Positions 1 to 9,252 of a stretch of 64,000 nucleotides of DNA are shown here, one piece after another; positions within the stretch are counted from its first letter, which is position 1; each line of letters begins with the position of its first letter. Origin of the DNA: DASPKT01 sp035626475 (GTDB lineage: Bacteria; Pseudomonadota; Alphaproteobacteria; Azospirillales; Azospirillaceae). The notes below the pieces were generated by a model, which worked only from the letters and a program-made list of their open reading frames with translations, did no database searches and was not told the origin of the DNA. A program made the position numbers and the translations under genes. The stretch lies in contig DASPNP010000057.1 in assembly GCA_035626475.1 (NCBI GenBank), forward strand, positions 7,284 to 71,283. The letters are read 5' to 3'.

Positions 1-1167
1 CTCGGGCCGCAGCTGGTAGACGTTGGTCAGGAAGCCGTGCTGCATCTGGCCGACTTGCGTGGTCGCCAGCGACAGGCCGGGGACGAAGGTGACGTGGACG
101 TCGGGGATCTCCAGCTCCGGCCTTGTCTTCAGGAAGCCGCCCGCCTCCAGCGGGATGCTGGCCGCCGGGCCCTTGCCGAATAACAGTGCCGACAGGCCGG
201 CCAGCGCCGCCCGGTCCGGCCGCATCAGCCCGTAGAGCGTGACCGGCTTCAGGCACTTGTGCTGGACGTAGATGCCGAGATGGTCCTGCAGGTTGCGTCC
301 CACGTCGCGCCGGTCCAGCACCACCGGGATGCCCAGGCGGTGCAGGTGCTCCGCCTCGCCGATGCCGGAGAGCTGCAGCAGCTGCGGGCTGTTGACCGCG
401 CCGGCCGACAGGATCACCTCGCGCCGGGCCTTGAGCGTGACGCGCTCGCCGCCGCGCGTGACCTGCAGCCCGGTGCAGCGCCGCCCCTCGAAGACCAGCC
501 GCTCGACATGCACGCCGGTCTCGATGGAGAGGTTGGGGCGGCTACGTGCCGGTGCCAGGAAGGCGGTGGCGGCCGATACGCGCCGGCCTTCGCGGATGTT
601 GAAGTCGTAGAGGCCGGTGCCCTCCTGGTCGGGGCCGTTGAAATCCTCGTTCTCCTTGAAGCCGGCGGCGTGGGTGCAGGCCAGCCAGGCGCGGTAGAGT
701 GGGTGGTCGCCCCGCGCCTTCTCCGTGTGCAACTCGCCGTCGCGGCCGTGGAAGGCGTCGTTCCGCGGATGGCTGAGGTTGCGCTCGAAGGCGCGGAAAT
801 GCGGCAGCACATCCTCGTAGGACCAGCCGGCAAGCCCCAGCTGGCGCCAATGGTCGTAATCGCTGGCATGGCCGCGGATGTACATCATGCCGTTGATGGC
901 GGTGCTGCCGCCCAGCACCTTGCCGCGCGGCCAGACAAGCTTGCGCCCGTCCAGCCCCTCCTGCGCCTCGGTCTCGTAGCCCCAGTTCAGCGCCGGCAGG
1001 TAGTAGAGCAGGCCCGCCACCAGCGGGATGCGGATAAGCGGGTTCCAGTCCTTGGACCCCGCCTCCAGCAGCAGCACCCGGCTGCCCGGGTCGCGCGACA
1101 GCCGGTTCGCCAGCAGGCAGCCGGCCGAGCCGGCGCCGACGACGATGTAATCGGCCTCTTGGATCAT
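1..1167 (-). CDS. GMC-family FAD oxidoreductase (choline dehydrogenase-like), C-terminus outside window
   Basis: Flavin-dependent alcohol/sugar oxidoreductase of the GMC family. The first 389 codons are visible and the reading frame stays open to the window edge. It starts MIQEADYIVVGAGSAG, a Rossmann GxGxxG fold for FAD, and carries the GMC signature PRGKVLGGSTAINGMMYIRG near residue 85. The ATG at 1167 overlaps the stop of the ABC ATPase (ATGA), so it is translationally coupled to the importer and probably oxidises the imported compound. Substrate not inferable; choline dehydrogenase would only be a family-level name. Confidence 0.9.
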   Translation of the reverse strand, partial: MIQEADYIVVGAGSAGCLLANRLSRDPGSRVLLLEAGSKDWNPLIRIPLVAGLLYYLPALNWGYETEAQEGLDGRKLVWPRGKVLGGSTAINGMMYIRGHASDYDHWRQLGLAGWSYEDVLPHFRAFERNLSHPRNDAFHGRDGELHTEKARGDHPLYRAWLACTHAAGFKENEDFNGPDQEGTGLYDFNIREGRRVSAATAFLAPARSRPNLSIETGVHVERLVFEGRRCTGLQVTRGGERVTLKARREVILSAGAVNSPQLLQLSGIGEAEHLHRLGIPVVLDRRDVGRNLQDHLGIYVQHKCLKPVTLYGLMRPDRAALAGLSALLFGKGPAASIPLEAGGFLKTRPELEIPDVHVTFVPGLSLATTQVGQMQHGFLTNVYQLRPE

Positions 1168-2927
1168 GCGGCACCCTCCTTGGGCAGGGGCAGTTCCTCG
1201 GTCCGCCAGCAGCGCGCCTGGCGCCCGTCCGGCAGCGTGCGCAGCGGCTGGCGCTCGACGCGGCAGCGATCCAGGGCGTGCGGGCAGCGCGAGGCGAGGT
1301 AGCAGCCGGGCGGCAGGTCGATGGGACTGGGGATCTCGCCCTCCAGCCGCTCGCCGCGTGGCCGGTCCAGCCGGCGGTCGGCCGGGTCCTCGCCGAGATG
1401 CGCCGATATCAGCGCGCGGGTGTAGGGGTGGCGCGGGTCGCGGAAGACCTGGTCGGCCGTGCCGATCTCCACGATCTGGCCCAGATACATGACCGCCACC
1501 CGGTGGCAGACGGCGGCGATGGTCGTCAGATCGTGGCTGATGAAGAGAAAGGCGACGCCCAGTTCCGCCTGCAGCCGGCGCAGCAGCTCCACCACCTCGC
1601 GCCGGGCACTCGGGGTGAGCACGCTGGTCGGCTCGTCCAGCACCACGAAATCCGGGTCGGTGGCGAGCGCGCGGGCGATGGCCAGGCGCTGCAGCGCGCC
1701 GGCCGGAAGGTCGCGCGGCCGGTGCTCCAGCACGTCGGCGTCGCAGCCGGCGAGCCGGGCCAGGTGGCGCACCCGCTCCAATCGGTCCGTTTTCGATCCG
1801 ATCCCGTGGATGTCGAGCGGTTCTGCCAGTGACCGGCCGATGGTCCAGCGCGGGTCGAAGCTGTCGAACGGGTCCTGGCGCACGATGGTGGCGCGGCGGC
1901 GGAGCTGGCGGAGAGGGCCGGGGGCCAGCACGGTGACGTCCTGCCCGGATATCTCCACCCGGCCGGCGCCGGGTTCGATCAGGCGGAGGATGGCGCGGCC
2001 GGCCGTGGTCTTGCCCGACCCGCTCTCCCCCACCAGCCCCAGCGTCTCGCCCGGCCGCAGCTCGAAGCCGACGCCGTCCACGGCATGCACCTGCTTGTCC
2101 GTCCCGCGCACGGGGAAGCGCTTGGACAGGCCCTCCACCCGCACGACCGGCGCCCCGGATCGCGGCGGGACCAGGGGCGCGGCGTCGGACAGGCGCCGGG
2201 GCAGCGCGGCGAAATGGTCGCGCACCGGCCGGTCGGCGGCGATGCGGCCGGCCTCCATGACCAGCACCCGGTCGCAATAGTTGGCGAGCACGCCCGGCTC
2301 CTGCGTCACCAGCAGCATGGCGAGGCCGCGGCCCCGCGCGGCCTGCGCCATCATGTCCAGGAACTGCGCCTGCACCGTCACGTCCAGGCCGCTGGTCGGC
2401 TCGTCCGCCACCAGTACCGCCGGGTCGGTGGAGAGCGCGGCCGCGATCAGCGCCCGCTGCGCCATGCCGCCGGACAGCTCGTGCGCGAAGGCTTTGCTGC
2501 GCCGCTCCGGATCGTTGATGCCGACCAGCCGCAGCATGTCGACCGCGCGGGCGTCGGCGTCGCCCGAGCCGCCGTGACGACGCCAAAGCCGACCGATCTG
2601 GCGGCCGACGGGCAGCATCGGGTGCAGCGCCGCGCGCGGATTCTGCACGATCAGCGCGATCTCCCGGCCACGCACCCTTGCCGCCTCATCCTCGTCCATC
2701 ACCAGCAGGTCGCGCCCGCCGAGCAGCACCCGCCCGCCGGCAAGCCTCATCGGCGGCCGGGCCAAGCCCAGCAGCGCCAGGGCCAGGGTCGACTTGCCGG
2801 AACCGCTGGGCCCGGTCAGCCCGACGATCTCGCCGGGCGTGAGCGTCAGCGAGGCGCCGTCGACGACGGCCCGGCCGCCCTCGCCGAGCACGCGGATGTC
2901 GGTGGCGGTCAGCGCGTCAGGCGGCAT
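1164..2927 (-). CDS. Peptide/opine-type ABC transporter, fused double ATP-binding protein (DppD-DppF type)
   Basis: Cytoplasmic ATPase of a Dpp/Opp-class importer with both nucleotide-binding domains in one 587-aa chain. The first half has Walker A GPSGSGKST, C-loop LSGGMAQR and Walker B VLVADEPTSG. The second half has Walker A GESGSGKTT and Walker B FVVLDEPTS, but its C-loop reads LPAGALQR instead of the usual LSGGQ, a degenerate signature that suggests asymmetric ATP sites. A Cys-containing oligopeptide-transporter C-terminal motif (RCPHALDRC) closes the protein. The ATG at 2927 is preferred over 2945 because it gives an 11-bp overlap with the upstream permease. Confidence 0.92.
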   Translation of the reverse strand: MPPDALTATDIRVLGEGGRAVVDGASLTLTPGEIVGLTGPSGSGKSTLALALLGLARPPMRLAGGRVLLGGRDLLVMDEDEAARVRGREIALIVQNPRAALHPMLPVGRQIGRLWRRHGGSGDADARAVDMLRLVGINDPERRSKAFAHELSGGMAQRALIAAALSTDPAVLVADEPTSGLDVTVQAQFLDMMAQAARGRGLAMLLVTQEPGVLANYCDRVLVMEAGRIAADRPVRDHFAALPRRLSDAAPLVPPRSGAPVVRVEGLSKRFPVRGTDKQVHAVDGVGFELRPGETLGLVGESGSGKTTAGRAILRLIEPGAGRVEISGQDVTVLAPGPLRQLRRRATIVRQDPFDSFDPRWTIGRSLAEPLDIHGIGSKTDRLERVRHLARLAGCDADVLEHRPRDLPAGALQRLAIARALATDPDFVVLDEPTSVLTPSARREVVELLRRLQAELGVAFLFISHDLTTIAAVCHRVAVMYLGQIVEIGTADQVFRDPRHPYTRALISAHLGEDPADRRLDRPRGERLEGEIPSPIDLPPGCYLASRCPHALDRCRVERQPLRTLPDGRQARCWRTEELPLPKEGAA

Positions 2928-3816
2928 GGCGGCGCTCCAGCGCATGGCCCAGCGCGGCGAAGCCGAACACGGTCAGGGAGATGGCGAGGCCGGGGAAGAG
3001 GCTGGGCCACCAGTCGCCCAGCACGATCTGCCCGGCGCCGTTGGCGATCATCAGCCCCCACTCCGGCGTCGGCGGCCGCACGCCCGCTCCCACGAAGCTC
3101 AGGCCCGCGGTCAGCAGGATGGCGAAGCCGATGGTGACCGAACTCTGGATCAGCGCCGGACCCAACGCGTTGGGCAGGACATGGCGGATGGCGACCGACC
3201 AGTCCCCCGCCCCGCTGGCCCGCGCCGCCTCCACGAATCCCCGCTCGCGCAGGGTCAGCACCTCGGCCCTGGTCAGGCGGAGATAGATCGGGGCGTAGAG
3301 CAGCGTCAGCGCCAGCACGATGTTGCCCCAGCCGCGCCCGCCCAGAGCCACCAGAATCATGGCGGTGATGAAGACGGGGAAGCTCTGCAGCAGGTCGGAC
3401 GCCCGCATCAGCAGCTCCGTCGCCCAGTTCCGGAAATAGCCCGCCACGACGCCGAGCCCCACCCCGATGCCGAAGCTGAGGATGTTGGCGGCGAGCGCGA
3501 TCACCAGGTCGGTGCGGGCGGCCACGATGGTGCGGCTGAAGACGTCGAGCCCGGCGGCGTCGGTGCCGAACCAGTGCGGCGCTTTCTCCCCGCCCGCCAG
3601 CGTCGCCCAGAGCAGTCCCGGCCAATCGGCCAGCGGCGGCGGCGGGGCGGAGACGGTGTCGGCCGGCGTCGCCGGGTCGTAGGGCACCAGCCAGGGGCCG
3701 AGCACCGCCATCAGCAGGGCCAGCCCAACGATGACGGCGCCGGTCCAGAACAGGAAGCCCTTGCCGGCCCGGTCGCCGGCCGACGTCGCGGCGGGGCTGA
3801 GGATGTCCGCCGTCAT
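2917..3816 (-). CDS. ABC transporter permease, DppC/OppC type
   Basis: Inner-membrane permease of the binding-protein-dependent transport family, 299 aa. One N-terminal membrane segment (about residues 23-46), a periplasmic loop, then a five-helix core with the coupling-loop EAA motif (FVEAARASGAGDWSVAIRHVLPN trimmed here: EAARASGAG) that docks on the ATPase. The start overlaps the stop of the upstream DppB-type permease by 4 bp. It forms the channel with that partner; substrate specificity is set by the binding protein, not visible here. Confidence 0.92.
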   Translation of the reverse strand: MTADILSPAATSAGDRAGKGFLFWTGAVIVGLALLMAVLGPWLVPYDPATPADTVSAPPPPLADWPGLLWATLAGGEKAPHWFGTDAAGLDVFSRTIVAARTDLVIALAANILSFGIGVGLGVVAGYFRNWATELLMRASDLLQSFPVFITAMILVALGGRGWGNIVLALTLLYAPIYLRLTRAEVLTLRERGFVEAARASGAGDWSVAIRHVLPNALGPALIQSSVTIGFAILLTAGLSFVGAGVRPPTPEWGLMIANGAGQIVLGDWWPSLFPGLAISLTVFGFAALGHALERRHAA

Positions 3817-4838
3817 AGCGCCACCCTCGGGTCGAGCCTGGCGTGCGCCAGGTCCAGCAGCAGATAGACCAGCAGCGACAGGGCGGAGATAACCAGCACC
3901 ACCCCCTGGATGGCCGGATAGTCGAAGGCGAGGATGGAGCGGATGGCGTACTGGCCGAGCCCGCCCAGCGAGAACATGCTCTCCACCAGCACCGCACCCC
4001 CCAGCATGAAGCCGAACAGCACGCCGACCAGCGTCATGGAGGGAGCGAAGGCGGCGCGCAGCGCGTCGCGCGCCACCATGCGCGGCGTCAGCCCGGCCGC
4101 GCGGGCGTAGAGGACGTGGTCGGAGCGCAGCGCCTGGCTCATGTTCTCCCGCACCATCTTGATGATCGGGCCGGACAGGACGAAGGCCAGGGTCAGCACC
4201 GGCAGCGCCAGATAGTGCAGCGCCTCCATCGCCACGCCCGGGCGGCCGGCGATCAGCGCGTCCAAGGTCATGAAGCCGGTCACCGCGTCCGGCGGCTCGG
4301 TCAGCGGCGACAGGCGGCCCAGCGGCCCGGGGGCGATGCCGAGGCCGACGAAGAAGACGAAGATGAACAGGATGCCCCAGGTGAATTCGGGCTGCGAGCC
4401 GGCGAACAGGCCGTAGACCAGCGTGCCCTTGTCCGCCGCCCCGCCCGGCCGCAGCGCCCCCCAGGCGCCCACCGGCACGCCGACCAGCAGCGCCACCAGG
4501 AAGGCCAGCAGGATCAGCTCCAGCGTCACCGGCAGGAAGGAGGATATCTCGCCCGCCACCGGCGCGCCCGTGACCCAGGAGGTGCCGAGCCCGCCCTGCA
4601 GCAACCCGGGCCGCTCGCCGGCGAGGCCCAGATACTCGGCGAACTGCTCGGCCACCGGCCGGTCCAGCCCAAGATTGGCCTTGGCCGCGGCATAGGCTTC
4701 CGGCGTCGCGTTCAGCCCGACGAAGCGCGCCACCGGATCGGCCGGCAGCAGCCGGATCAGGAAGAACACCGCCACGGCCAGCACCAGCAGCTGGGCGGCG
4801 CCGACCGCAAGGCGGCGCAGGATGAAGCGCGCCATCAT
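3813..4838 (-). CDS. ABC transporter permease, DppB/OppB type
   Basis: Inner-membrane permease, 341 aa from the ATG at 4838 (MMARFILRRLAVG). It has the family pattern: a first helix at about residues 8-29, a conserved LGLDRPVAEQFAEYLG segment, then the transmembrane core. The longer frame back to 4919 is rejected because those codons fall inside a REP-like repeat. It pairs with the DppC-type permease downstream (4-bp overlap). Confidence 0.9.
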   Translation of the reverse strand: MMARFILRRLAVGAAQLLVLAVAVFFLIRLLPADPVARFVGLNATPEAYAAAKANLGLDRPVAEQFAEYLGLAGERPGLLQGGLGTSWVTGAPVAGEISSFLPVTLELILLAFLVALLVGVPVGAWGALRPGGAADKGTLVYGLFAGSQPEFTWGILFIFVFFVGLGIAPGPLGRLSPLTEPPDAVTGFMTLDALIAGRPGVAMEALHYLALPVLTLAFVLSGPIIKMVRENMSQALRSDHVLYARAAGLTPRMVARDALRAAFAPSMTLVGVLFGFMLGGAVLVESMFSLGGLGQYAIRSILAFDYPAIQGVVLVISALSLLVYLLLDLAHARLDPRVAL

Positions 4839-4874
4839 GGGCAGGGCTCCCGTCCGGCGAGGCTGAACCGTGCT

Positions 4875-4983
4875 GCGTGCTTCGACAGGCTCAGCATGAG
4901 GAGGGTTGATGTCAGGCACCCCGGCCTCGGTTCGCAGGGAGCAGCAAAAACACCCTCAGCCTGAGCCTGTCGAAGGCCGCACG
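4875..4983. repeat. REP-like inverted repeat (CTTCGACAGGCTCAG family)
   Basis: Left arm at 4880-4894 (CTTCGACAGGCTCAG) is matched by its exact complement at 4960-4974. It separates the binding-protein gene from the first permease gene, so a folded transcript could trim expression of the permeases relative to the binding protein. A second, more perfect copy of the family lies at 50612-50732. Confidence 0.85.
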
Positions 4984-5010
4984 CCATCGACGCTGCCGGA
5001 GCGATAGCCA

Positions 5011-6717
5011 TCACGACCCCTCCCCCTTGGCTCCCGCGAACCGCAGCCCGGCGAAGCGGACGGCGTTGTCGGGGTGCCAGACCAGACCCTCCAGCCCGGG
5101 CGCCAGGGCCCATTGGGTGCGGTACTGCACCACCGGCAGCCAGGCGACCTCGCGCGTCAGGATGGACTGGATCTCCGCCACCTTGGTGGCGCGCACCGCC
5201 TCATCCGCCTCGTTCCGCGCCTCGGTCCAGAGCCGGTCCACCTCCGCGTTGGCGTAGTTCACCATGTTGTTGACCCCGCCCGCCCCGGGCGAGGCGAAGA
5301 AGAGCTGGACCGCGTAGCCGGCATCGACCACGACCGGCTTCTCCTGGTCGTTGAGCGCGAAGGGCAGATCCTTCTTCACCAGCTGCCGGTCGCCATACTG
5401 GGTGGAGGGGATGGGGTCCAGCTCCACCGGCAGGCCGATGTCGCGCAGCGCCATGCGCAGCTTGGTCGCGATGGGGCCGAGCGTCGCCTCCTTCTCGGCG
5501 ATGTAGGTCAGGCGGAAGGCCTCCGCATAGCGCTCCAGCCCGCGCCCCTCCGGATACCCCGCCTCCGCCAGCAGCCGCTTCGCCAGGTCGTGGTCGCGGC
5601 GGAAGGCGTCCAGGTCGGGGCGATAGCCGGGATATGACGCGGGCACCAGGCCCGGCCAGGGCTCGGCCTGGCCGAAATAGCCGTTGCGCACGATCCAGTC
5701 GGTGGGCAGCGCCGCCGCCACGGCCCGGCGGATGCGGACATCGTCGAAGGGCGGCACCTTGTGATTCATGTGGACGAACAGGTTCTCGTTGCCGGTGACG
5801 CCGGCCACCCGCACGCCGTCCGTCTCCCGCAGCTTCAGCAGCTCGCGCGGGGTCAGCCGCTCGGCCAGCTGCGCCTCGCCCATCCGCAGCAGGATGAAGC
5901 GGTTGGAGCTCTGCGGCACCCGCTTGATCACCACCCGGTCGATGGCCGGCGCGTCGCCGTAATAGTGCGGGTTGGCGCGCAGCACCATCTCGTCGCCCTT
6001 GCGCCAGCGCTCCAGGCAGTAGGGCCCGAAGCCGGCGGAGCCGACATTGTTCAGGTGGTCGTGCGACCAGGGGTCGGCCGCCGTGGCGTGGCGCCGGGCC
6101 TCCTTCGCGTCGAAGATCAGCAGGCCGAAGGTGGTCAGCGCCGGCAGGAACAGCCGGTTGGGCGCGGACTGGCGGATGGCGACGGTATATTCGTCCAGCT
6201 TGCGCACCTCGTCGCCGAGGGCACGCTTGGCGGGGTCCGACAGCACCTCGGGCGTGAAGCCGGCGATGCTGCCCACCGCCGACAGGAACCAGCCGATGGG
6301 CGCCGCGCCCGACACGGACTTGGCCCGGGCGAAGGTGTAGACGACGTCGTCGGCCGTCAGCTCGTTGCCGGCGCAACTCCTGACGCCGCGGCGCAGGTGG
6401 AAGGTCCAGGTCAGGGTGGCCGGGTCGAACTCCCAGCGCTCCGCCAGCCGGCCCTCGAACCGGGTGAAGTCCAGCAGGCCGACGCCCTCGCCGTTCGCGC
6501 CCGCCGGGGCGTAGCCGACCAGCGGGTCCATCAGATTGACGAAGCCGGTCTGGGTGGTGGCGATGGCGGCGGCCGGCCCGTCATAGTTCAGGCCGGCCGG
6601 AATGTCCTCGGTGACGAAGACCAGCGTACGGTTCCGCTCCGTGGCCCGCGCCGAGGCGGGACCGGCGAGCAGCGACGCCGCCGTCAGCGCCGCCAGCATG
6701 ATCCGACCGCGACCCAT
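5011..6717 (-). CDS. Periplasmic substrate-binding protein of a Dpp/Opp-type ABC importer (SBP family 5)
   Basis: Periplasmic receptor, 568 aa from the ATG at 6717, which has a purine-rich AGGGGAG site just upstream. A signal peptide (MGRGRIMLAALTAASLLAG, cleavage near ASARA) is followed by a family-5 extracellular fold with the typical WEFDPATLTWTFHLRRGV strand and the ADDVVYTFARAKS block. It lies 85 bp after the TonB receptor and before the permeases, so outer- and inner-membrane steps of uptake appear co-transcribed. Ligand could be a peptide, opine, glycoside or nickel complex; no residue settles it. Confidence 0.9.
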   Translation of the reverse strand: MGRGRIMLAALTAASLLAGPASARATERNRTLVFVTEDIPAGLNYDGPAAAIATTQTGFVNLMDPLVGYAPAGANGEGVGLLDFTRFEGRLAERWEFDPATLTWTFHLRRGVRSCAGNELTADDVVYTFARAKSVSGAAPIGWFLSAVGSIAGFTPEVLSDPAKRALGDEVRKLDEYTVAIRQSAPNRLFLPALTTFGLLIFDAKEARRHATAADPWSHDHLNNVGSAGFGPYCLERWRKGDEMVLRANPHYYGDAPAIDRVVIKRVPQSSNRFILLRMGEAQLAERLTPRELLKLRETDGVRVAGVTGNENLFVHMNHKVPPFDDVRIRRAVAAALPTDWIVRNGYFGQAEPWPGLVPASYPGYRPDLDAFRRDHDLAKRLLAEAGYPEGRGLERYAEAFRLTYIAEKEATLGPIATKLRMALRDIGLPVELDPIPSTQYGDRQLVKKDLPFALNDQEKPVVVDAGYAVQLFFASPGAGGVNNMVNYANAEVDRLWTEARNEADEAVRATKVAEIQSILTREVAWLPVVQYRTQWALAPGLEGLVWHPDNAVRFAGLRFAGAKGEGS

Positions 6718-6802
6718 CTCCCCTCCCCGGGGCTTGTTCGTGACAGACGACAGGGTGCGACGGTGGCGGGCCCGGCGCAACCGCCCGGGCCCGCCTCACC
6801 CG

Positions 6803-9088
6803 TCAGAAGCGCACCGACAGCTCGATGCCGTAGGTGCGCGGCGGCGCCTTGAACACGGCCTGGGTGAAGGGCAGCGGGTCGCCCTCGAAGATGACGATGA
6901 CGTCGGAATTGTACCGCTCGTCCGTCAGGTTCTTGCCCCACAGCGCCAGCGACCAGTTCTCCGCCTCGTAGGCCACCCGCGCCGAGATCAGGTCGAGGGA
7001 GGAGCGCCGCGCCTCCTGGTCATTGCGGGTGTTGAAGTAGATGCGGCCGGTATGGTCCCAGCGCGCGTTCAGCGAGATCGAATGGTCGCCCAGCGGCACC
7101 ACGTAGGTGCCGTCCAGCGAGGTCTTCCAGTCCGGCACGTAGGGCGCGTGGTTGCCCTCGAAGGCCGGGTTGGCGTTCAGCCGCGTGATCTCCGCGTCGG
7201 TGTAGCCGATGCCGGCGCGGATGGTCAGCGCGTCGGTCGGCATCGCCGCCAGCTCCAGCTCGCCGCCCGTCACCTTGATGCGGTCGATGACCGTCACCGC
7301 GTTCAGGAAGCCCTGCGGGATGAACTGGAACAGCTGCGAGTTCTGCTTGCGGGTATGGAAGATCGCGGCGTTGGCGGTCAGGCGCCCGTCCAGCCATTCG
7401 GTCTTGGCGCCGGCCTCGTAGTTGGTGGCCTTCTCCGCCGGGTACTGGTTGGGCGCGCGGCCGCCGGTGACGGTGAAGGCCTGGGCGGCGTTGAAGCCGC
7501 CCGCCTTGAAGCCCACGGCGTAGGTGCCGTAGAGGTTCACGTCCTCGGCCGCCTGCCAGGACAGGCTCAGCTTCGGCTGGAACTGGTCGTACTTGGCGCT
7601 GCGCACCCGGCCCGCCGTCGCGGAGAAGGGCTGGCCGGTGACGGCGGAATTGCCGAAGGCGACGTCGGTGGCGCTCTTCTTTTCCTTGTCGTAGCGGCCG
7701 GCGGCGGTCAGCGTCAGCGTGTCGGTCAGGTCGAAGTCGATGTTGGCGAAGACCGCCCAGGCCTCGCCGTCGACATTGTCGGCGGAGAAGCCGGTCGTGC
7801 GGTTCGGCCCGGTCAGGATCGGCGGGCTGCGGCGCACGACGAAGCCGCCCGGGTCCTCGCCCGTGGCGGCCAGCAGGAAGGGCGTCTGGCTGATGTCGGC
7901 ATAGTAGGCGCCGGCGATGTAGCGCAGCCGCTCCTCCGACGGCGAGGCGAAGCGCAGCTCGGTCGTGTAGGCGGTGTGTTCGCGCTGGTTGTACTGGGTG
8001 CCCTCGCCCGGCCCGGGCGTGTAGGGATAGCCGTCCGAGCCGAAGATGTTGTTCTGCCGCTCATAGGATGACACGCTGGTGATCTGGCCCCAGTCCTTGG
8101 TGTAGTCGAGCCTGAGAGAGACCAGATCGTCCTTCTTGGTGTTGAAGTTGCCGATGTTGAACACGAAGGGCGCGTCGGCGAAGTCGGCGTCGACGATCGG
8201 GCTGGAGGTCTGCAGGCCCGGGAAGTAGCTCTGCGACAGGTAGTTGGTGGCCGAACCCTTGATCCGTGCCGCGAAGGCGCTGGCCTGGATGCGCAGGTCC
8301 TCTGTCGGCAGGAAGTCCAGCCGCACCCGGCCCGACTTCTCGTTGTAGGGGTCGACCTTGTCGCCGCGGGTGATGTTCTCGTAGAAGCCGTCGCTGTCGC
8401 GGTAGCCGCCCGAGACGCTGACCAGCACCTTGTCCCGCACGATCGGGCCCGAGACGGTGAAGCCGCCGGTCGCCGTCTGGCCGTTGCCGTAGCCGAACTT
8501 GGCGCGGCCCTGGAACTCGTTGGTCGGTGACGCCGTGGTGATGTTGATGGCGCCGGAGATGGCGTTGCGGCCGTAGAGATAGCCCTGCGGGCCCTTCAGC
8601 ACCTCGATCTGCTGCACGTCCAGCAGATCCTTGTTCAGGCCGGTGGCGCCGGTCAGCACCACCCCGTCGATGACCACCGCCACCGGCGCGTCGGTGTTCA
8701 GCGCCTGGGCGTCGCCGCGGATGGTGATGCGCAGGTCGCCGGCATTGTTCGCCTCCACCGCCGAGAGGTTCGGGGTGGCGCTGATGAAGTCGATGGGCCT
8801 GGATATGCCGGAGCGCTGGATGGTCTCGGCCGTGAAGGCGGTCACCGCGACGGGCACCTCCTGCAGCGTCTGGTCGCGCTTCAGCGCGGTCACGATGATC
8901 TCGTCCATGCCGCCGGCAGGGCCGGCCGGCTGGTTCGGCGCCGTCGGCCCGGGGGAGGCCCCCGCGGCGGAGGTGCCTTGCGCGAAAGCCGGTGCGGCCG
9001 CCAGCGCCGCGAGGGAAGCGCCCAGCGCCAGCGCCGTGCCCCGGCGCAGTCGACCCCGGAAGCGACCATGGATGCCACCCGTCCCCAT
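6803..9088 (-). CDS. TonB-dependent outer-membrane receptor (receptor 1)
   Basis: Outer-membrane active transporter, 761 aa from the ATG at 9088, chosen because AGGGAGG lies 6-12 nt upstream and a signal peptide follows (ALGASLAALAAAPAFAQG). After a Gly/Pro linker comes the TonB-box-like DEIIVTALKRDQ, then the plug domain (VPVAVTAFTAETIQ; LKGPQGYLYGRNAISGAINI) and a 22-strand barrel ending in an aromatic residue (IELSVRF). It is the first gene of the uptake operon and is divergent from the MarR gene. Confidence 0.93.
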   Translation of the reverse strand: MGTGGIHGRFRGRLRRGTALALGASLAALAAAPAFAQGTSAAGASPGPTAPNQPAGPAGGMDEIIVTALKRDQTLQEVPVAVTAFTAETIQRSGISRPIDFISATPNLSAVEANNAGDLRITIRGDAQALNTDAPVAVVIDGVVLTGATGLNKDLLDVQQIEVLKGPQGYLYGRNAISGAINITTASPTNEFQGRAKFGYGNGQTATGGFTVSGPIVRDKVLVSVSGGYRDSDGFYENITRGDKVDPYNEKSGRVRLDFLPTEDLRIQASAFAARIKGSATNYLSQSYFPGLQTSSPIVDADFADAPFVFNIGNFNTKKDDLVSLRLDYTKDWGQITSVSSYERQNNIFGSDGYPYTPGPGEGTQYNQREHTAYTTELRFASPSEERLRYIAGAYYADISQTPFLLAATGEDPGGFVVRRSPPILTGPNRTTGFSADNVDGEAWAVFANIDFDLTDTLTLTAAGRYDKEKKSATDVAFGNSAVTGQPFSATAGRVRSAKYDQFQPKLSLSWQAAEDVNLYGTYAVGFKAGGFNAAQAFTVTGGRAPNQYPAEKATNYEAGAKTEWLDGRLTANAAIFHTRKQNSQLFQFIPQGFLNAVTVIDRIKVTGGELELAAMPTDALTIRAGIGYTDAEITRLNANPAFEGNHAPYVPDWKTSLDGTYVVPLGDHSISLNARWDHTGRIYFNTRNDQEARRSSLDLISARVAYEAENWSLALWGKNLTDERYNSDVIVIFEGDPLPFTQAVFKAPPRTYGIELSVRF

Positions 9089-9252
9089 CTGAGCCTCCCT
9101 TATTTTTTCTCCCGTGATGGGGTATAATGCCGCTCCCAAAAAAGCTTTCTGTCAAGATACTTTTCAGCAATGATCGGAGCGCCGCCATGACGCGCAGCAA
9201 GGGCCGCGCCGGGGACCCGTCCCCGGCGGAAAGCGCCGCGACGGAGGGAACG
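9089..9252. promoter_or_regulatory. Divergent control region between TonB receptor 1 and the MarR gene
   Basis: An AT-rich island (about 9100-9175) in otherwise GC-rich DNA. It holds TATAAT on the plus strand at 9123-9128 and TTGACA on the minus strand at 9155-9150. The gap between this TTGACA and a minus-strand TTATAC is 22 nt, too long for a standard sigma-70 promoter, so exact promoter assignment is uncertain. The MarR-type product of the adjacent gene is the obvious candidate to bind here; I see no clean palindrome. Confidence 0.45.

Noticed and set aside
4839..4919. N-terminal extension of the DppB-type permease
   Set aside because: The codons fall into the REP-like repeat and place a charged tail before the first membrane helix.
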